Assembly: GCA_022559985.1 (NCBI GenBank)
Contig: JAFJTR010000011.1
Span: 186,001 to 250,000, forward strand
Reading direction: 5' to 3'
Length of the DNA: 64,000 nucleotides
Origin: Parastagonospora avenae f. sp. tritici 18332-5
Taxonomy: Eukaryota > Ascomycota > Dothideomycetes > Pleosporales > Phaeosphaeriaceae
Of the stretch, positions 46,439 to 58,096 are shown in pieces. Each line of letters starts with the position of its first letter. The stretch's first letter is position 1. The notes beneath the pieces were generated by a model. The model was given only the letters and a program-made list of their open reading frames with translations, was not told where the DNA came from and did no database searches. Made by a program: the position numbers and the translations under genes.

Positions 46439-48682
46439 GGTCAATTGTTTATTTTGAGCTGTGCAATGTCTGTCCGAGTAGATGACCAGGGTTATAGAGA
46501 TCGTGAAGTACAATAACCTGCTGCTGGTAGTCTTGTTTGTGGTAGCCTAGACGCGTGCTAAGCGTGCAATGATGACGATCAGGAGCGAACTCCGCGCAGC
46601 ACGACGTCATAGTTCGCTCCGCGGCTGCGACCGTCCCTCCCCCACAATCATGCGTCGCTGTACCTGATTATCACGACATGTGAAGTATCAGGTATCTTCG
46701 CACGTGCGAGAGCACATCCACTGAATATGGCTCTGCTTTACGTGCACTGACACTCAGACGATTTGCCATGAGTTGCTAGCGCGCGTATACAATTGCTGGG
46801 GTAATAGGCTGAGGTCTACAGGCCCTGCAAGGCGGTGACTAAAGTGCAGCAGGCCATTGGCTTTTTGAGTGCGGCATTTCGCATGTGGCTGCGATTGGGA
46901 TGCCTACTCCTGGGTCTTAGACTACTTCGACAACCTTGACGGCTTGGCTCGAGAGTACTAACTAGACTTCGTAAAAACCAAGGATAGGTGAAGGCTTCTA
47001 CACACTGGATGATACCGACCTCGTGGGATATATGAATTGAGTTGTGTTGAACGCTTTGCAGTCGACTGAGCATGCAATGTGCTCTAAGATAAAGTCACAT
47101 TGTCCTGTAAGATCGGACGCAGACGTCTGCGTTCTTTCGAATGCAGTCCTGTGCTATATGCCGAACTGCTTTTGTGAGCATCGAATTCAAGTATGGGTAT
47201 TTGGAGAGAGGTACGGCGTGATTGCGAGCAATGACATCCCTGGTGTCTATTCAAGTCTTGACAAGGAGGACGGGAGGGCGTATCTGTGACAAGCAAGCAA
47301 AATAAGCGCCGAATTTGGTGGCAAAGGTCCATGCTGTGCACCCCTCACCCTGAGACTTCGGTGCTCTGCAGATCCTGGTGCAATGGCTGCGATAGAGGTC
47401 GCGTGCCGGGCAATCTTCAGCTCACGAGAAGTCACAAACTTTGTCCGTGTCTAGACAGGTGGGTCGCGGACCATCGAGCCTTCCCCACATCCGCGACGTC
47501 GCATGCGATACCGCATCTAAGATAGGGCGATCCTAACGAGTCGGAGCGAACCGTGACCTTTAGGCTGTTCTGTATGATTCGACTCTGATGATTTCAGTCT
47601 CTGCTGTTCTCAGTGTTCAACAAAGACGTGGCACCAGGTCCGACATTTCGGGGTGACAGCATGTCGGACCCCGTGCAACCATGGTCCATCGGCTCCTTTC
47701 CCCAACGCATTCCCCAAGTGCTCGACGCCCGGCCGGACTGACTGAACCATCCGAGTGGGTTCAGCCCCGGCTCCTGCAGTCCTGGGCAACGGCGTGCTGA
47801 TCTAAGCGAATGCATGCCGATCCAGGGCTCTCAAAAAATTGTTGCAGGCGCCACACTGGATGGAAAAAGTAGACACACCGCTTTGCACGACATGGACTTG
47901 TCACACCGTACCTTGCCCGTCTGACGGAAAATCCTTGGTTGCAAGTGTTGGTGGCTATGGTGGAAGTAAAAGACCGAAACTCTTCGCAGAGGAGACAAAG
48001 TTATTGGAGCATGCGGACGCGGATGTAGCTGCGTGCGGCTCCTGGCCACACCACATGGCTCTGAGGGGGGTTTGGCTGGAGGGGAACCCGTCGATTCCTC
48101 GTCAGACATGCCAAACAGGTCAGGATAGGCATGCTTCCCGTGCGAGGGATGCTGTGTGCATGTCCGGCGCTGTCACATTCGGCGCCTGAGGACTCTTCCG
48201 AGACAATTGCCGTAGGACGCACGAAAGCACGTCCGCAACGCGGTGGTAGGGGATAACAGCGCCATTAATAATGTCAATATACAAGTGGCCTGACGGGTCG
48301 CGGCAACTGAGCATTGGCAGTGGCAGAAATGCCTCTTGATGCCTGACCTCGAGGCGAGCGTGGTGCTTAGTGTAGTTCTGGGAGCTGCGAACGCGCCGAG
48401 TGGACTCGCAAGCCGACAGCTTTTGCTGATTCCAGCACAAATCGGCATCTGACGAGTGCCTGAACGAGGTCTGGCTAGGCTAGCAATCCGGACCCGCACA
48501 CCGACCAACGGCGTGGGAAGATGCTGCCTCCGTATTATTCCGACGATGCAGGCGTGGGTCGTGTAAGCGCAAGGGTCGCGCTCTGGAAATGCGGATGGGA
48601 GAGACATGAAAGCCCACACGGTTCTCCTCAGGGTGGCGCCCGCGGGATACAAGCCCTCCCGATTCGCTGAGTCTCGCTGCCC
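46439..48682. other. Long divergent intergenic region
   Basis: About 2.2 kb between the HAM1-like gene (-) and malic enzyme (+). Both promoters must lie here. No gene, RNA or repeat that I can support. Confidence 0.45.
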
Positions 48683-50746
48683 ATGACACGCGGGCTTCCT
48701 TCCATTTCTTTTGGCCTGGTCCGCGGTAGCAGGACTGTTGCAACTCCTTCAATGCAGCGACTCAGCCCGCTACTTAAGGCCGCGGTCCCTCAGTCCAGAC
48801 TGCAGAAACCCTTCCGTGCTTTCACACACACCCGTTCCTTGGCTTCGGTAGCAACCCATAACACAATGCCTTCCTCTGCTCGGCCACACCTTCCGCCGCG
48901 TCAGCTGTCGACGACGAGCGGTGACTATGACCTCTCCAACAATAGCGACCTCCGCCGCCAGCTGGGCACATATGGCTTGACGCCGCCAGCCGTGGAGACG
49001 TTTGAGATCCAGAGTCAGCGATGTTGGTAGCCAATTGGACTTTTTGCAATGCATTACTCACACCAGACAGGCCTGAGACTGCTGGCCATGAAGCCCACCC
49101 CGATTGAGAAGTTCCAGTACCTTGTCCACCTAAAGGCCACAAACCCACATCTGTTCTACAGGGTCCTTTCCCAAAACATCAAGGTATGACGCCAGGGTCC
49201 AAAATTACAGGAAGGCACGACTGACGTCCCCAGGAACTCACACCCCTCATCTACACCCCCACTGTCGGCGAGGCCTGCGTACGATGGCACGAGATCTGGA
49301 CACAGCCCGAGGGCATGTACCTATCGTTCAGCGACCGCGGCAACCTCCGCCAGATCCTCGACAACTGGCCACACCAGGTCGACATCACCGTCCTGACTGA
49401 CGGCTCGCGTATTTTGGGTCTCGGAGATCTCGGCGTCAACGGCATGGGCATTCCCGTGGGCAAGCTGGCCTTGTACACGGCCTGTGCCGGTATCAAGCCA
49501 GACTCGACTCTGCCACTCACGCTCGACCTGGGCACCAACAACAAGGCGCTGCGTGAGGACCCGCTCTACATGGGCTCCCGCAGGGAAAAGGTCACCGCAG
49601 CCGAGGAGAAGGAGTTCCTCGACGAGCTCATGGCGGCGCTTACCGACAAGTGGCCAAAGTATGTATCTCGCAGCTTCTTTCCAAACAGGCAACTGATCGT
49701 GTGACAGCATCGTCATCCAGTTCGAGGACTTTAAGAACCCCTTCCCCGCACTAGAACGCTACCAGAACAGCTACGCCATGTTCAACGATGATGTCCAGGG
49801 TACCGGTGCTGTCATCGTCGGAGGCTTCATCAACGCCATCAAGGCATCAGGTGTCCCAGTGCGAGACCACAGGGCCATTTTCCTTGGTGCCGGAAGTGCC
49901 GGTACTGGTGTGGCCATGCAGATTGTCGAATTCTTCAAGAAGGAGGGTCTGACCGAGGAGGAGGCGCGCCGCAAGTTCTGGTTCGTCGACTCCAACGGTC
50001 TCGTTACCGCCGACCGGGGTGACAAGCTTGCCGAGCACAAGATATACTTTGCGCGTGACGATAACAACGGCCGCCAGTACCAGTCTCTCAGCCGTTTGAT
50101 TGATTTCGTCGAGCCCACCATTCTCATGGGTCTATCAACCATCGGTGGTGCTTTCAACTCGGGCATTCTGCAGAAGATGGCCAAGCTGAACGACAGGCCC
50201 ATTATCTTCCCCCTCTCCAACCCTTCAAGCAAGTCGGAGTGCACATTCGAGGAGGCTGTCATCAACACCAACGGCCGCTGTCTCTTTGCCTCGGGCTCTC
50301 CTTTCCCCTCAATGGAGTGGAATGAGAGGACCCTCACCCCTGGACAAGGAAACAACATGTATGTCTTCCCAGGTATTGGTCTTGGTGCCATTCTGTCCCA
50401 GGCCGTATCAATCACCCAAGACATGATCTACGCCTCAGCCGAGTCGCTCTCAACTTCATTGAACAAGCAGGAGGTTGCTGACGGCTGGCTGTACCCTGAC
50501 ATCCGCCGCATTCGCGAGGTCTCCGTTGTCGTCACACGTGGTGTCATCCGCGCTGCCCAGAAGAACGGTGTTGACCGCGCTACTGAACTGCGCCAGCTTA
50601 ACGACGCAAACCTCGATGCCTACATCGTGGAGCGCATGTACGACCCCTTCAACGAGTCCGCAAACGCCGCCGATGAGGTCTCCAAGCTCATCAACGGTCA
50701 CACCAACGGTGTAAACCACATCACCAACGGCGTTTCCCACTTGTAG
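48683..50746 (+). CDS. Malic enzyme, mitochondrial NAD(P)-dependent type
   Basis: Exons 48683-49013, 49071-49183, 49234-49658 and 49708-50746, 635 aa. It converts L-malate to pyruvate, CO2 and reduced cofactor in the mitochondrion. The first ~75 residues are Arg/Ser/Leu-rich, lack acidic residues and contain a second ATG (48752), consistent with a targeting presequence. Catalytic landmarks: LIYTPTVGEAC (substrate Tyr), LGLGDLGVNGMGIPVGKLALY with the general-base Lys, QFEDFKNPFP (metal ligands Glu, Asp), FNDDVQGTGAVIVGG, and the nucleotide-binding GAGSAGTGVA loop. The intron before NIVIQFEDF splits an Asn codon. The C-terminal ~30 residues hold imperfect GHTNGVNHITNGV repeats, unusual for the family. 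The cofactor preference (NAD versus NADP) is not decided by what I can see. Confidence 0.95.
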
Positions 50747-51825
50747 ATGGACTTCTTCACGGCGCCATGCGAACCGACCAAAAGTGAATTGGTTACCAAA
50801 AGATTAGATTTTGTTTGTTTGTTTCGGGACATGGACAATGTCTCTTGTTCATGGATGGATTTCGACTCGATACCCCGATTTACACACGCTTTCCACCGAC
50901 CATACCCCTTGTAGTACACCTAGATATTGAAGCGCTCATAGCGTGGAAATGTAATACATATGACTTGAAACTTGGCACTGCATACACACAACTTGTGAAC
51001 CTAAACATGAACTGCTACTCAACAAATGGCTGAACATACCAAACAGCGAGTATCCCAACAATCCCCATCCTCGGACTTCCCCTCTCTCCGACCGGACTCT
51101 TCTCCGCCATTCTCAACATCCGCTGCATGCATGCATGCATGCATACATACATACATGCACATACGAACAAGCACCAAGCACACCGCCGGGCCCCCTGCAG
51201 GCCATCAGCCACACAGCTAAAACGGCCTACCTCGTTATGGCAAGGCTCGACTTAAGCTTAACCCTGGGACTTAAGACGTGGTGTACCCCGGATCCACCCG
51301 GCGTGGCTTCAAGTAGGGTCGGTGCGGCGGAACGGGTCGTTGGGTGGGGACGCTGGGATGGGGGGATGAACGGGTGGGGTGGGATGTGCATGGAGTTGTG
51401 AACGCTTGTTGTGTGTTTGAGGTTTAGTGAGGAAGAGCTATGTGATGGTGAATGGATTGTTGTATAAGGGTATACTGGGATGAACAGGCATGGAAATCGT
51501 TGGGTTTGCTGATATGGAGTTCTGCGGTGTATGCACGTACTTGTACACTTACTTTAGGATGTTGAGTTAGGGTCGTGGTGCTTGGGGACCAGTGTGCTGT
51601 GGTATCTCGTTCACCTTCACTTGTTGTCAAGCATCACCGCTCCTCGTGTTCCCTCACGGTGAGGCCCCGTCGAACTCTTCACGCTCACCAGTCAGCTGCA
51701 TATAAGGCTTTTAGTGGCTTGCGCTTCACTCTCTTTCAACCTCTTCCAAGCCTCATCCACTTCATCAACCAACTCAAACAATTTCAACTCACACTTCCAA
51801 CACACAACCACCCCTTCAAATCGCA
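50747..51825. other. Intergenic region with tetranucleotide repeat
   Basis: 3' flank of malic enzyme and 5' flank of the first small paralog. Contains the (GCAT)/(ACAT) microsatellite near 51125. The last ~130 bp before the ATG at 51826 are C/A/T-rich leader. Confidence 0.5.
51125..51157. repeat. Compound tetranucleotide microsatellite (GCAT)n(ACAT)n
   Basis: About five GCAT units followed by about three ACAT units, with one more GCAC/ATAC degenerate unit after. Confidence 0.85.
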
Positions 51826-52375
51826 ATGGCCGACAAGAACGCCAAATCCGGCTGGACTGACCGCGAGATCGTAAGCTTCCACGCAATGTATGACACTTTA
51901 CAATTGTTAATCCCCCACAGCTCGTCTGCCTGTTGAATGTCATGGAGTACTCCAACTGCAAGCTCGAATACGGCGTGAGTCCCCTCCCCTTCCTCTTCTT
52001 CCCATCTGCCACTCACTAACCCCACCCCAGGACGCCGAATACCCACCCGGCCGCAACGCCAACGGCTTCCGCCAGAAGATCAACATGCTGAAGCGCGAGC
52101 TCAAGGGCGAGTTCGAGTCAATCAAGGCCGGTAACCCCGTCGATTCCACGCCCAAGAAGAAGGCTGCGGATGCTACGCCGAAGTCCACCCCACGTAAGCG
52201 TAAGGCGGTGGCTGGGGAGGATGGCGAGGAGACGCCCAAGAAACGTGAACGCCCCAAGATGGGTGCTGCTAAGAGCGAGGAGCTTGTTGAGGATGAGAGT
52301 GAGATCTTGGTCAAGGAAGAACCCGAGGATTATCTGGAAGCGGAATTTGAGGCGCAGATTGAGGATCAGGTCTGA
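51826..52375 (+). CDS. Small nuclear-like protein, tandem paralog A (unknown function)
   Basis: Exons 51826-51870, 51921-51974 and 52031-52375 give 147 aa; both introns are phase 0. The N-terminal ~60 residues hold a compact motif: SGWTDREI, LVCLLNVMEYSNCKLEYG, then PPGRNANGFRQKINMLKREL. This has the spacing of a small helical (SANT/Myb-like) fold, but I cannot confirm the family. The C-terminal 80 residues are low complexity: a Lys-rich TPKKKAADATPKSTPRKRK segment suited to nuclear import or chromatin binding, then an acidic tail ending EDQV. Paralog B, 534 bp downstream on the same strand, has the same three-exon layout and motif order. No signal peptide. Confidence 0.82.
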
Positions 52376-52909
52376 GTGTGGAGATGGGTCGGACTGCAGA
52401 GTTGAAGCAGGGCGGATGCATTGGCTCACTGAAGCAACGCTGGGCGGCGTTTTGGTTTCTGTGTGCTTTCTTTGACTGGGTCCTCAGACTTAGGGTGGTG
52501 CTACGCTCAGCGCAGCTCGATTGCATTCATGGTATAATGCGTGGAGTTCGAAGGATATGCATAGCTTGATGGCGCATCAAGTTTGTTACAGCTGCACTGG
52601 GAATACAGCACAATTATACATCACCATGTGCTCACCTCGTGCCTCAACATGTCTATCATTGCATCTGACTCATCGTCGCGTGATGCAATTTCCAGTCGTG
52701 CAGCGCACTCTCCTTATCTTGCTCAGCATCGCCAGTGCACGTGTGTGTAAAGTGAAGGTGAAGGCAAATTACACACCCGCTCCCCCCGCTCGCACCCAGA
52801 AACATACAAATCTCACCCACTTCTGTTCCCTCCCAAGCCCAACTACCTACACCCCACTGCCCAAACTCTACACAAATTTAACCTACAAATCTGACAGCAA
52901 CACAGCAAA
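52376..52909. other. Spacer between tandem paralogs
   Basis: 3' flank of paralog A and promoter of paralog B. The last 120 bp are a C/A-rich leader resembling the leader of paralog A. Nothing else seen. Confidence 0.45.
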
Positions 52910-53467
52910 ATGTCCAACATGGAAGCTTCCAAATCCAAGGCCAGCGTCGGATGGACCGACCGCCAGCGCGTACGTCTCCCTCACTTCATCTCGCTTCTCA
53001 TAAATCTGATACGCATCTAGCTGGCGTACTTCTTCAGCCTCGTCGACTTCTCTAAGGTTAAGCTCGACTATGCCGTAAGTCTCCCTCTTCTCCTTCTCAC
53101 TGTCCACCCCATCTAACACCCCTACTAGAACGCGCCGCGCCCCGAAGGCAAGTCCGTCGGCGCCTGCCAGATCATGATGCACCGACTCAGGGGCACGCTC
53201 AAAGACGATCTTGAGGCGCTGCGCAACGGCACAGCTATGCCCGAGGATGCGCCCAAGAAGGCTGCGGGTACGCCCAAATCCACCCCGAGGAAGCGCAAGG
53301 CCAAGGGCGATGCGGAGGGCGAGGGTGAGGCCACACCGAATAAGAATGGTAGGAATAAGAAAGCGGCTGTTGCTGAGGAGGAGCCTGCTGCTGCCAATGA
53401 GGACGAGGAGAAGGCCAAGGTCAAGACAGAGAATGTGGATGAGGAGGTCAACGTCGGTGATGACTAG
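52910..53467 (+). CDS. Small nuclear-like protein, tandem paralog B (unknown function)
   Basis: Exons 52910-52969, 53021-53074 and 53129-53467, 150 aa. Introns lie at the same codons and in the same phase as in paralog A, and the middle exon is 54 nt in both. Conserved with A: GWTDR, then a hydrophobic 18-residue exon (LAYFFSLVDFSKVKLDYA), then a Pro-Gly loop and a helix ending in LRGTLKDDLEALRNG. Next come the shared APKKAAGTPKSTPRKRKAKG basic block and an acidic tail ending VNVGDD. The two proteins diverge most in the tail. Duplication followed by divergence is the simplest reading. Function unknown; nuclear location is inferred from composition. Confidence 0.82.
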
Positions 53468-54000
53468 GACATGGGCACGCGATGCATGATGGATCGATTT
53501 GTTCAGAAGTACATTCTGGGCATTTGAAGCTCTGGCCTGCATCTTGGTCAGCGTTGGGCTCTCATACTTATCGTTCACGAAGCGTTGCCGGAGCTTAGAG
53601 TGCTTCGCATCATTTCGAGAGCGAAGGAAACGTCCTGGATTCTAAAGTAGTTCATAACTCTATTAGCTTGGGAACACAATCAAAACTTGAATCAAAACAT
53701 GCGACCTGAAGATTGACTCGTGTGGAATTTGAAAGGGTATCTAAACTATACAAAACTTCAGATCTGCGTGCGTGCTGGACATGAAATGCAAGTAACTGCC
53801 AATTGAGTCGTTAAATCTGCCGTGAATATCGGACTTTGATCGTATAGGGTATCCTCGAGATCATCGAAAATGCCGTAACTCTGCTGGATATGAATGAATC
53901 GCGACGGTAAGAAATCATTGCTCATGATGTCACCTTATACAATGTGCAACTCGCTGCGAGCTAGATGAGAGTATAAAATGCAAGTGCTGACATGCCGTAC
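53468..54000. other. Convergent intergenic region
   Basis: 3' flanks of paralog B (+) and the patatin-like gene (-); nothing supported. Confidence 0.5.
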
Positions 54001-55957
54001 TCATCGCGTGAATTCAGGCTTCGTGGCTTTGTTGACGACAGGTGGTGGTCCATCAGTATCCGGATACGGCAGCGGCGCGCCTCGCGGTGGCCGTGGCAAT
54101 CCAGCGCTTGGTGGTGATGTGCGATGTGGAGATAAGGGCGCTGGTCTGAGGTCGTCCTGGAGTGGCGTCTTTGGTGGCCTTGGTGGAGCATGGGCGTGAG
54201 CATACTGTAAACGCTCCTCGAAACTCGGCGTCTCCAAGCTGACCATGGAGTCCGGACGCCCTGTGTTGAACTGCTCATCTGAACGACGACCTGGCGAGAC
54301 GAGCTCTCCCGAGTGCCGCGGTGGTAGATCATGCATGACTGGCTGGGGGAACTCATCCGAGGATATCACAGGGTATTTGTCGGTGTCTGACTGTCGGTGT
54401 TGGTCCTGAAAGGAAATCTGATTTCCATCGGGGTTGGTTAAACGGTATTCCGGTGTGACATCCTCGGCTGGCAACTCTACAGCGAGAGGCGAAGGCTCTG
54501 GTACAACAGGCAAGGGCTTGTTCGGTGCTTGTGGTCCATCGTACGGCGACATCCCCTTTTGTGCGCGCTCCCAGCGTAGCTTTGCGAAGTGTATCCGTGC
54601 GATCTTCGCGGCTGCGTCCAACGTCATTCCTTGCACAGTCTTCTCCGCAAGGTACATGCGGGTGTTGGTACTGATATCTGCCAGTGCATTCCACTCGTTC
54701 ATGCCAAACTCGCCTACACCCACGTTAACGTTCAGTCGGTAATAGTTCTCCGGATTGACGTGGCGTTTCGCTAGTTGATCTTTCATATCTTTGTGCGTCT
54801 TTTCGCAGTCTTCGATCTTCTGAATGAGCCTACGCCGGGCTTCTGCAAAGTCTCCAATGCCACCAGAGACAAAGCCTTCCCACCAAAGATGTTGCTGTGC
54901 GTTTGTGCCATCCGGTCGCTTTCCAGTACCAATGCTGAGGAAAACTCCCACTTCGCGTCCGGGCCATTCGTTGCAAACTGCTTCATCAAGCACCATGGGA
55001 GAGGGGTTGTATTTTCCGGTGCCTTCGTCCAGGAACACTGACTGACCGATCTGAATCGGCTTGAATGCCAGTGCTGTGGCGGATGTTGCGCGTCCGGCTT
55101 GCCATATCGTCGCGTTGGGCTCTACTGGAGGCTCCTTGCGTGAGTCGTATGAGCGGAGCCAGATCTGGCCTGTGCCAGCTTTCTTGGTACCCTTGTACAC
55201 TGCTGTGACGGCACTGTATCGTGTCAGAATAATCTTAACTACACAAGTATGGATGACTTACGTTTTGGTGCGTTCTTCTCGATTGTCGTAGAGCTGGGCG
55301 TGAGGGTTCCCCCATTTCAGCGCCGCCATGCGCATGTTGACAGGCGCTGTCCCAATTTGGCTGTATTTGCTCGCATTACTCGCGCTTCTTTCCACGCGCC
55401 GACCAGCTGATATAGCGCTACCAGGCGTCATCGGTGTTCGTAGGTCTGCCGTGGATGATAGCCCGTCGTGTCTGTCATTGCCTTCGTCGTCGTAAATGGT
55501 GTGTTCTCGCACGCATTCCATGATAGCCTCTTCCAGTTTTGAGGCCTTGAACAGCGTTGACCGGTACGGTATTCCAGCAAATGTCTTGTCCGTCTCGAAG
55601 ACCTTTCTGGTCATGCGCACATATACGTCCTTGCACGTCTCTACATCCATGCGCAGCCGCCCAAGCATTATAGCAATCAGCCCTCCAGTACCGGTTCCCG
55701 CAATAAGATCGAAGTGTTCGCATGGTTTTGGGACTTCGTGTCGCTTTGGTGCTCTTCCTTCGGTTTCGACAAATGTGCGGTGCATGAGCTCCTGGAGTAT
55801 GATGAGCATCGAGTAACCTCGCACGCCGCCTCCATCTGCTTGCTGTTAGCTGATTGCACTATTTGTGAATTCACACGGCGCTCTTACCTAGCGACAGGAT
55901 CCGCAACGGCGGTCCTTTTGTGGTATCTTTTCGTCGAATCCCACTACCTGCCATCAT
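54001..55957 (-). CDS. Patatin-like phospholipase family protein with altered nucleophile motif
   Basis: Exons 55957-55888, 55838-55262 and 55213-54001, 619 aa. The first intron splits the Ala codon just before DGGGVRG, the oxyanion-hole loop (residues 25-31). The nucleophile elbow, normally G-x-S-x-G, reads GTGTG at residues 71-75, so the catalytic Ser is Gly73. The second catalytic residue may survive as the Asp in VFLDEGTGKYNPSP, a variant of the DG(A/G) motif. The patatin domain covers about residues 15-400; an insertion rich in Ser/Arg lies near 135-170. The C-terminal 200 residues are Pro/Ser/Asp-rich and disordered, with PPRPPKTP and PPRPPRGAP motifs that could bind SH3 domains. No signal peptide; probably cytosolic. 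Whether it retains acyl-hydrolase activity is doubtful. Confidence 0.88.
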
Positions 55958-58096
55958 GTCTGCGGTGGTGCGCGCCGGCTGTTACTCCGCAAGGCGTGCA
56001 GAAGGCTTGGTATGAGGTCTCTCGCGAGATAAGGTCAGGTGTTCAGGCAAGCGCGTGGTATAGCTGAGGCTTCAGCTGAGCGAAAGTTTGGAAAGTTGCT
56101 TTGTCAGGCTGTCACAACTGTGTGCCCCGTGGTAAGTACTAAGCAATGAATCGTGGCTATGGTCGGATTCGCAGCCTTCGGACGCGCGCTTCGGAGCGCT
56201 CAGCGAAAGATGTGATGTGGTGAAGTTTGGAGAACACGAGAACGAAGGAAGGAACGTTTTGGAAAAGCGCGGAAGGCAGGAAGCACGTGGATACGAAGAG
56301 TCTTGAGTCTGGTTAGGCTCTTGGGTATTCACTCAGCTCCGACCAACAACGTCACTCGGTGGTCAACGGGCCAAGCCCCACCTGAGCACAGCCACTCGCT
56401 TCAAAGTTCGCAGCCAACAACAGCCCTGTAGGCATCGCGTTCCAAGCTCCATCCTGGCCAACGACCTGCCGTAGTTGCAACAATTACCGGATTGCGACAT
56501 CTGTATCCGTGTCGTCTCCTGGATCGTCGGCCTTATAGCGGGAACCTGCTGAGCCGCCTCGTCTTCAGGAACATGGTACCAAGCGCCAGTTAGCGAACAC
56601 TTTGCCGCCCAATCAGGCTGTGATAGAACGCGTTTCGGATGGTCACGCTCGCAGAGCCTGTCGCGAACTCCGTACGAATGATTTCGCCGCAAGTAAGCGC
56701 TCGAACTGTGAGCCATTCGCCACCGAACTGCTCAAGAGACAGCATCCCTGGACAGATGCGAGAAAAGGACGGGAAGTTCCTGAGCAAGTGTGCCATTTTT
56801 GGCTTGTCTTTTCACGGGGATCTCAGTACTCGCAAAGTCACGCTGCTCTCTAGCTTTATTCTTGAATAAGGGCCCCGTAGCATCCGGAACATAGTCCGTG
56901 AAGAGGCGGAGCTAAAATATAGTTGGTAATTAATACTCAAAGTTTACGGTCTAGTTGCTCTCTGAGATGGCAGTCAAGAGACTTGCTACTTGGTGCAATA
57001 ATTCAAATTGTAGCGAGTTCTCAGTACTTGTCGCACCAGGAACACTATAGGATTAACTCAAGACAATTCAAGTTCAAGGGTTATAGGCCGTGAATATCTC
57101 AATCTCGTTTGCAGTATGTGAAACAGCCAGAGCCGATCTTACTCGAGAACCTCATGGGTAAGATGTGATGCTGAGTCTATATGGCAACCAACAGTATTGC
57201 GCTACTACAGGTTTGCCTGATAGTGAAAAGCCAGTAAATCCTGAGTATCGGATGATGGTCGTGGTGTACTGCTAAGGTAGCACTGGCGTATTCTTGTAGC
57301 TACATACCTCGGCTTCGTTGGCCGTAGTCAGTTTCATGTAAACGGACAAGACAAAGAGCTTTGCGCAGTAAGCGCAGCAATTCAACTCTAAGCGCATGAA
57401 TAGTTCGTGAACTACAGTTTCAAGCCTGAGGCATTCAGTATACGAAACCGGAGCGGTCGCATAAATGAAGTTCATGCCGCTTTGCAGTATGAAACATACC
57501 TGGAGACCCTCGCGGCTCGCAAACCAGGACATTTCGATCGCAATCGCGGAGAACGATGGTGTTCGGAAGGTGCTCGTGTTTCTGTATCGCGCGATGCCGA
57601 CATCGTGATGCTTACCACGGCACCTGATCCATTTAGCTCAGGATGATAATTCATGACTCACATTGAACGATTCTCGATTGCAAGTTCATGGTCACCTCAT
57701 GAGAATACTGTGTAGATGCATGCAATCCGATATGATACCCAACGAAATCTTCTGACATTCCCTTGTAGCTCTTCTAGTGTGATGCTGACTGAAGGTGTTC
57801 GCAGCTCGTTAAATTCGGATGTACTCGATATTGCCAGGAAGATAAAGCTGTATGTCTTCATGGCCTTTCTTACAACAATGTAGCGTGCTGATGAGTTATC
57901 GAGTATCTTCAGGCATGCAAATGAGATGATCGTTCTTTACGAATGTTTGGTTGCATTCAGGTGGTCGATTTGGCACGAGGTCACGTGGACGGCGCTAGCG
58001 TTGCGGGTCTCTCGCTTAGCCCACGACCTCCGCGCAACTGATTTTCGAACCTTTGAACGATTCCAGCACCACAGACCGCCGACAACAACATCGAAA
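55958..58096. other. Long divergent intergenic region
   Basis: About 2.1 kb between the patatin-like gene (-) and RPL19 (+). Short frames only; the promoter of the ribosomal protein gene should lie in the last few hundred bases. Nothing else supported. Confidence 0.45.
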
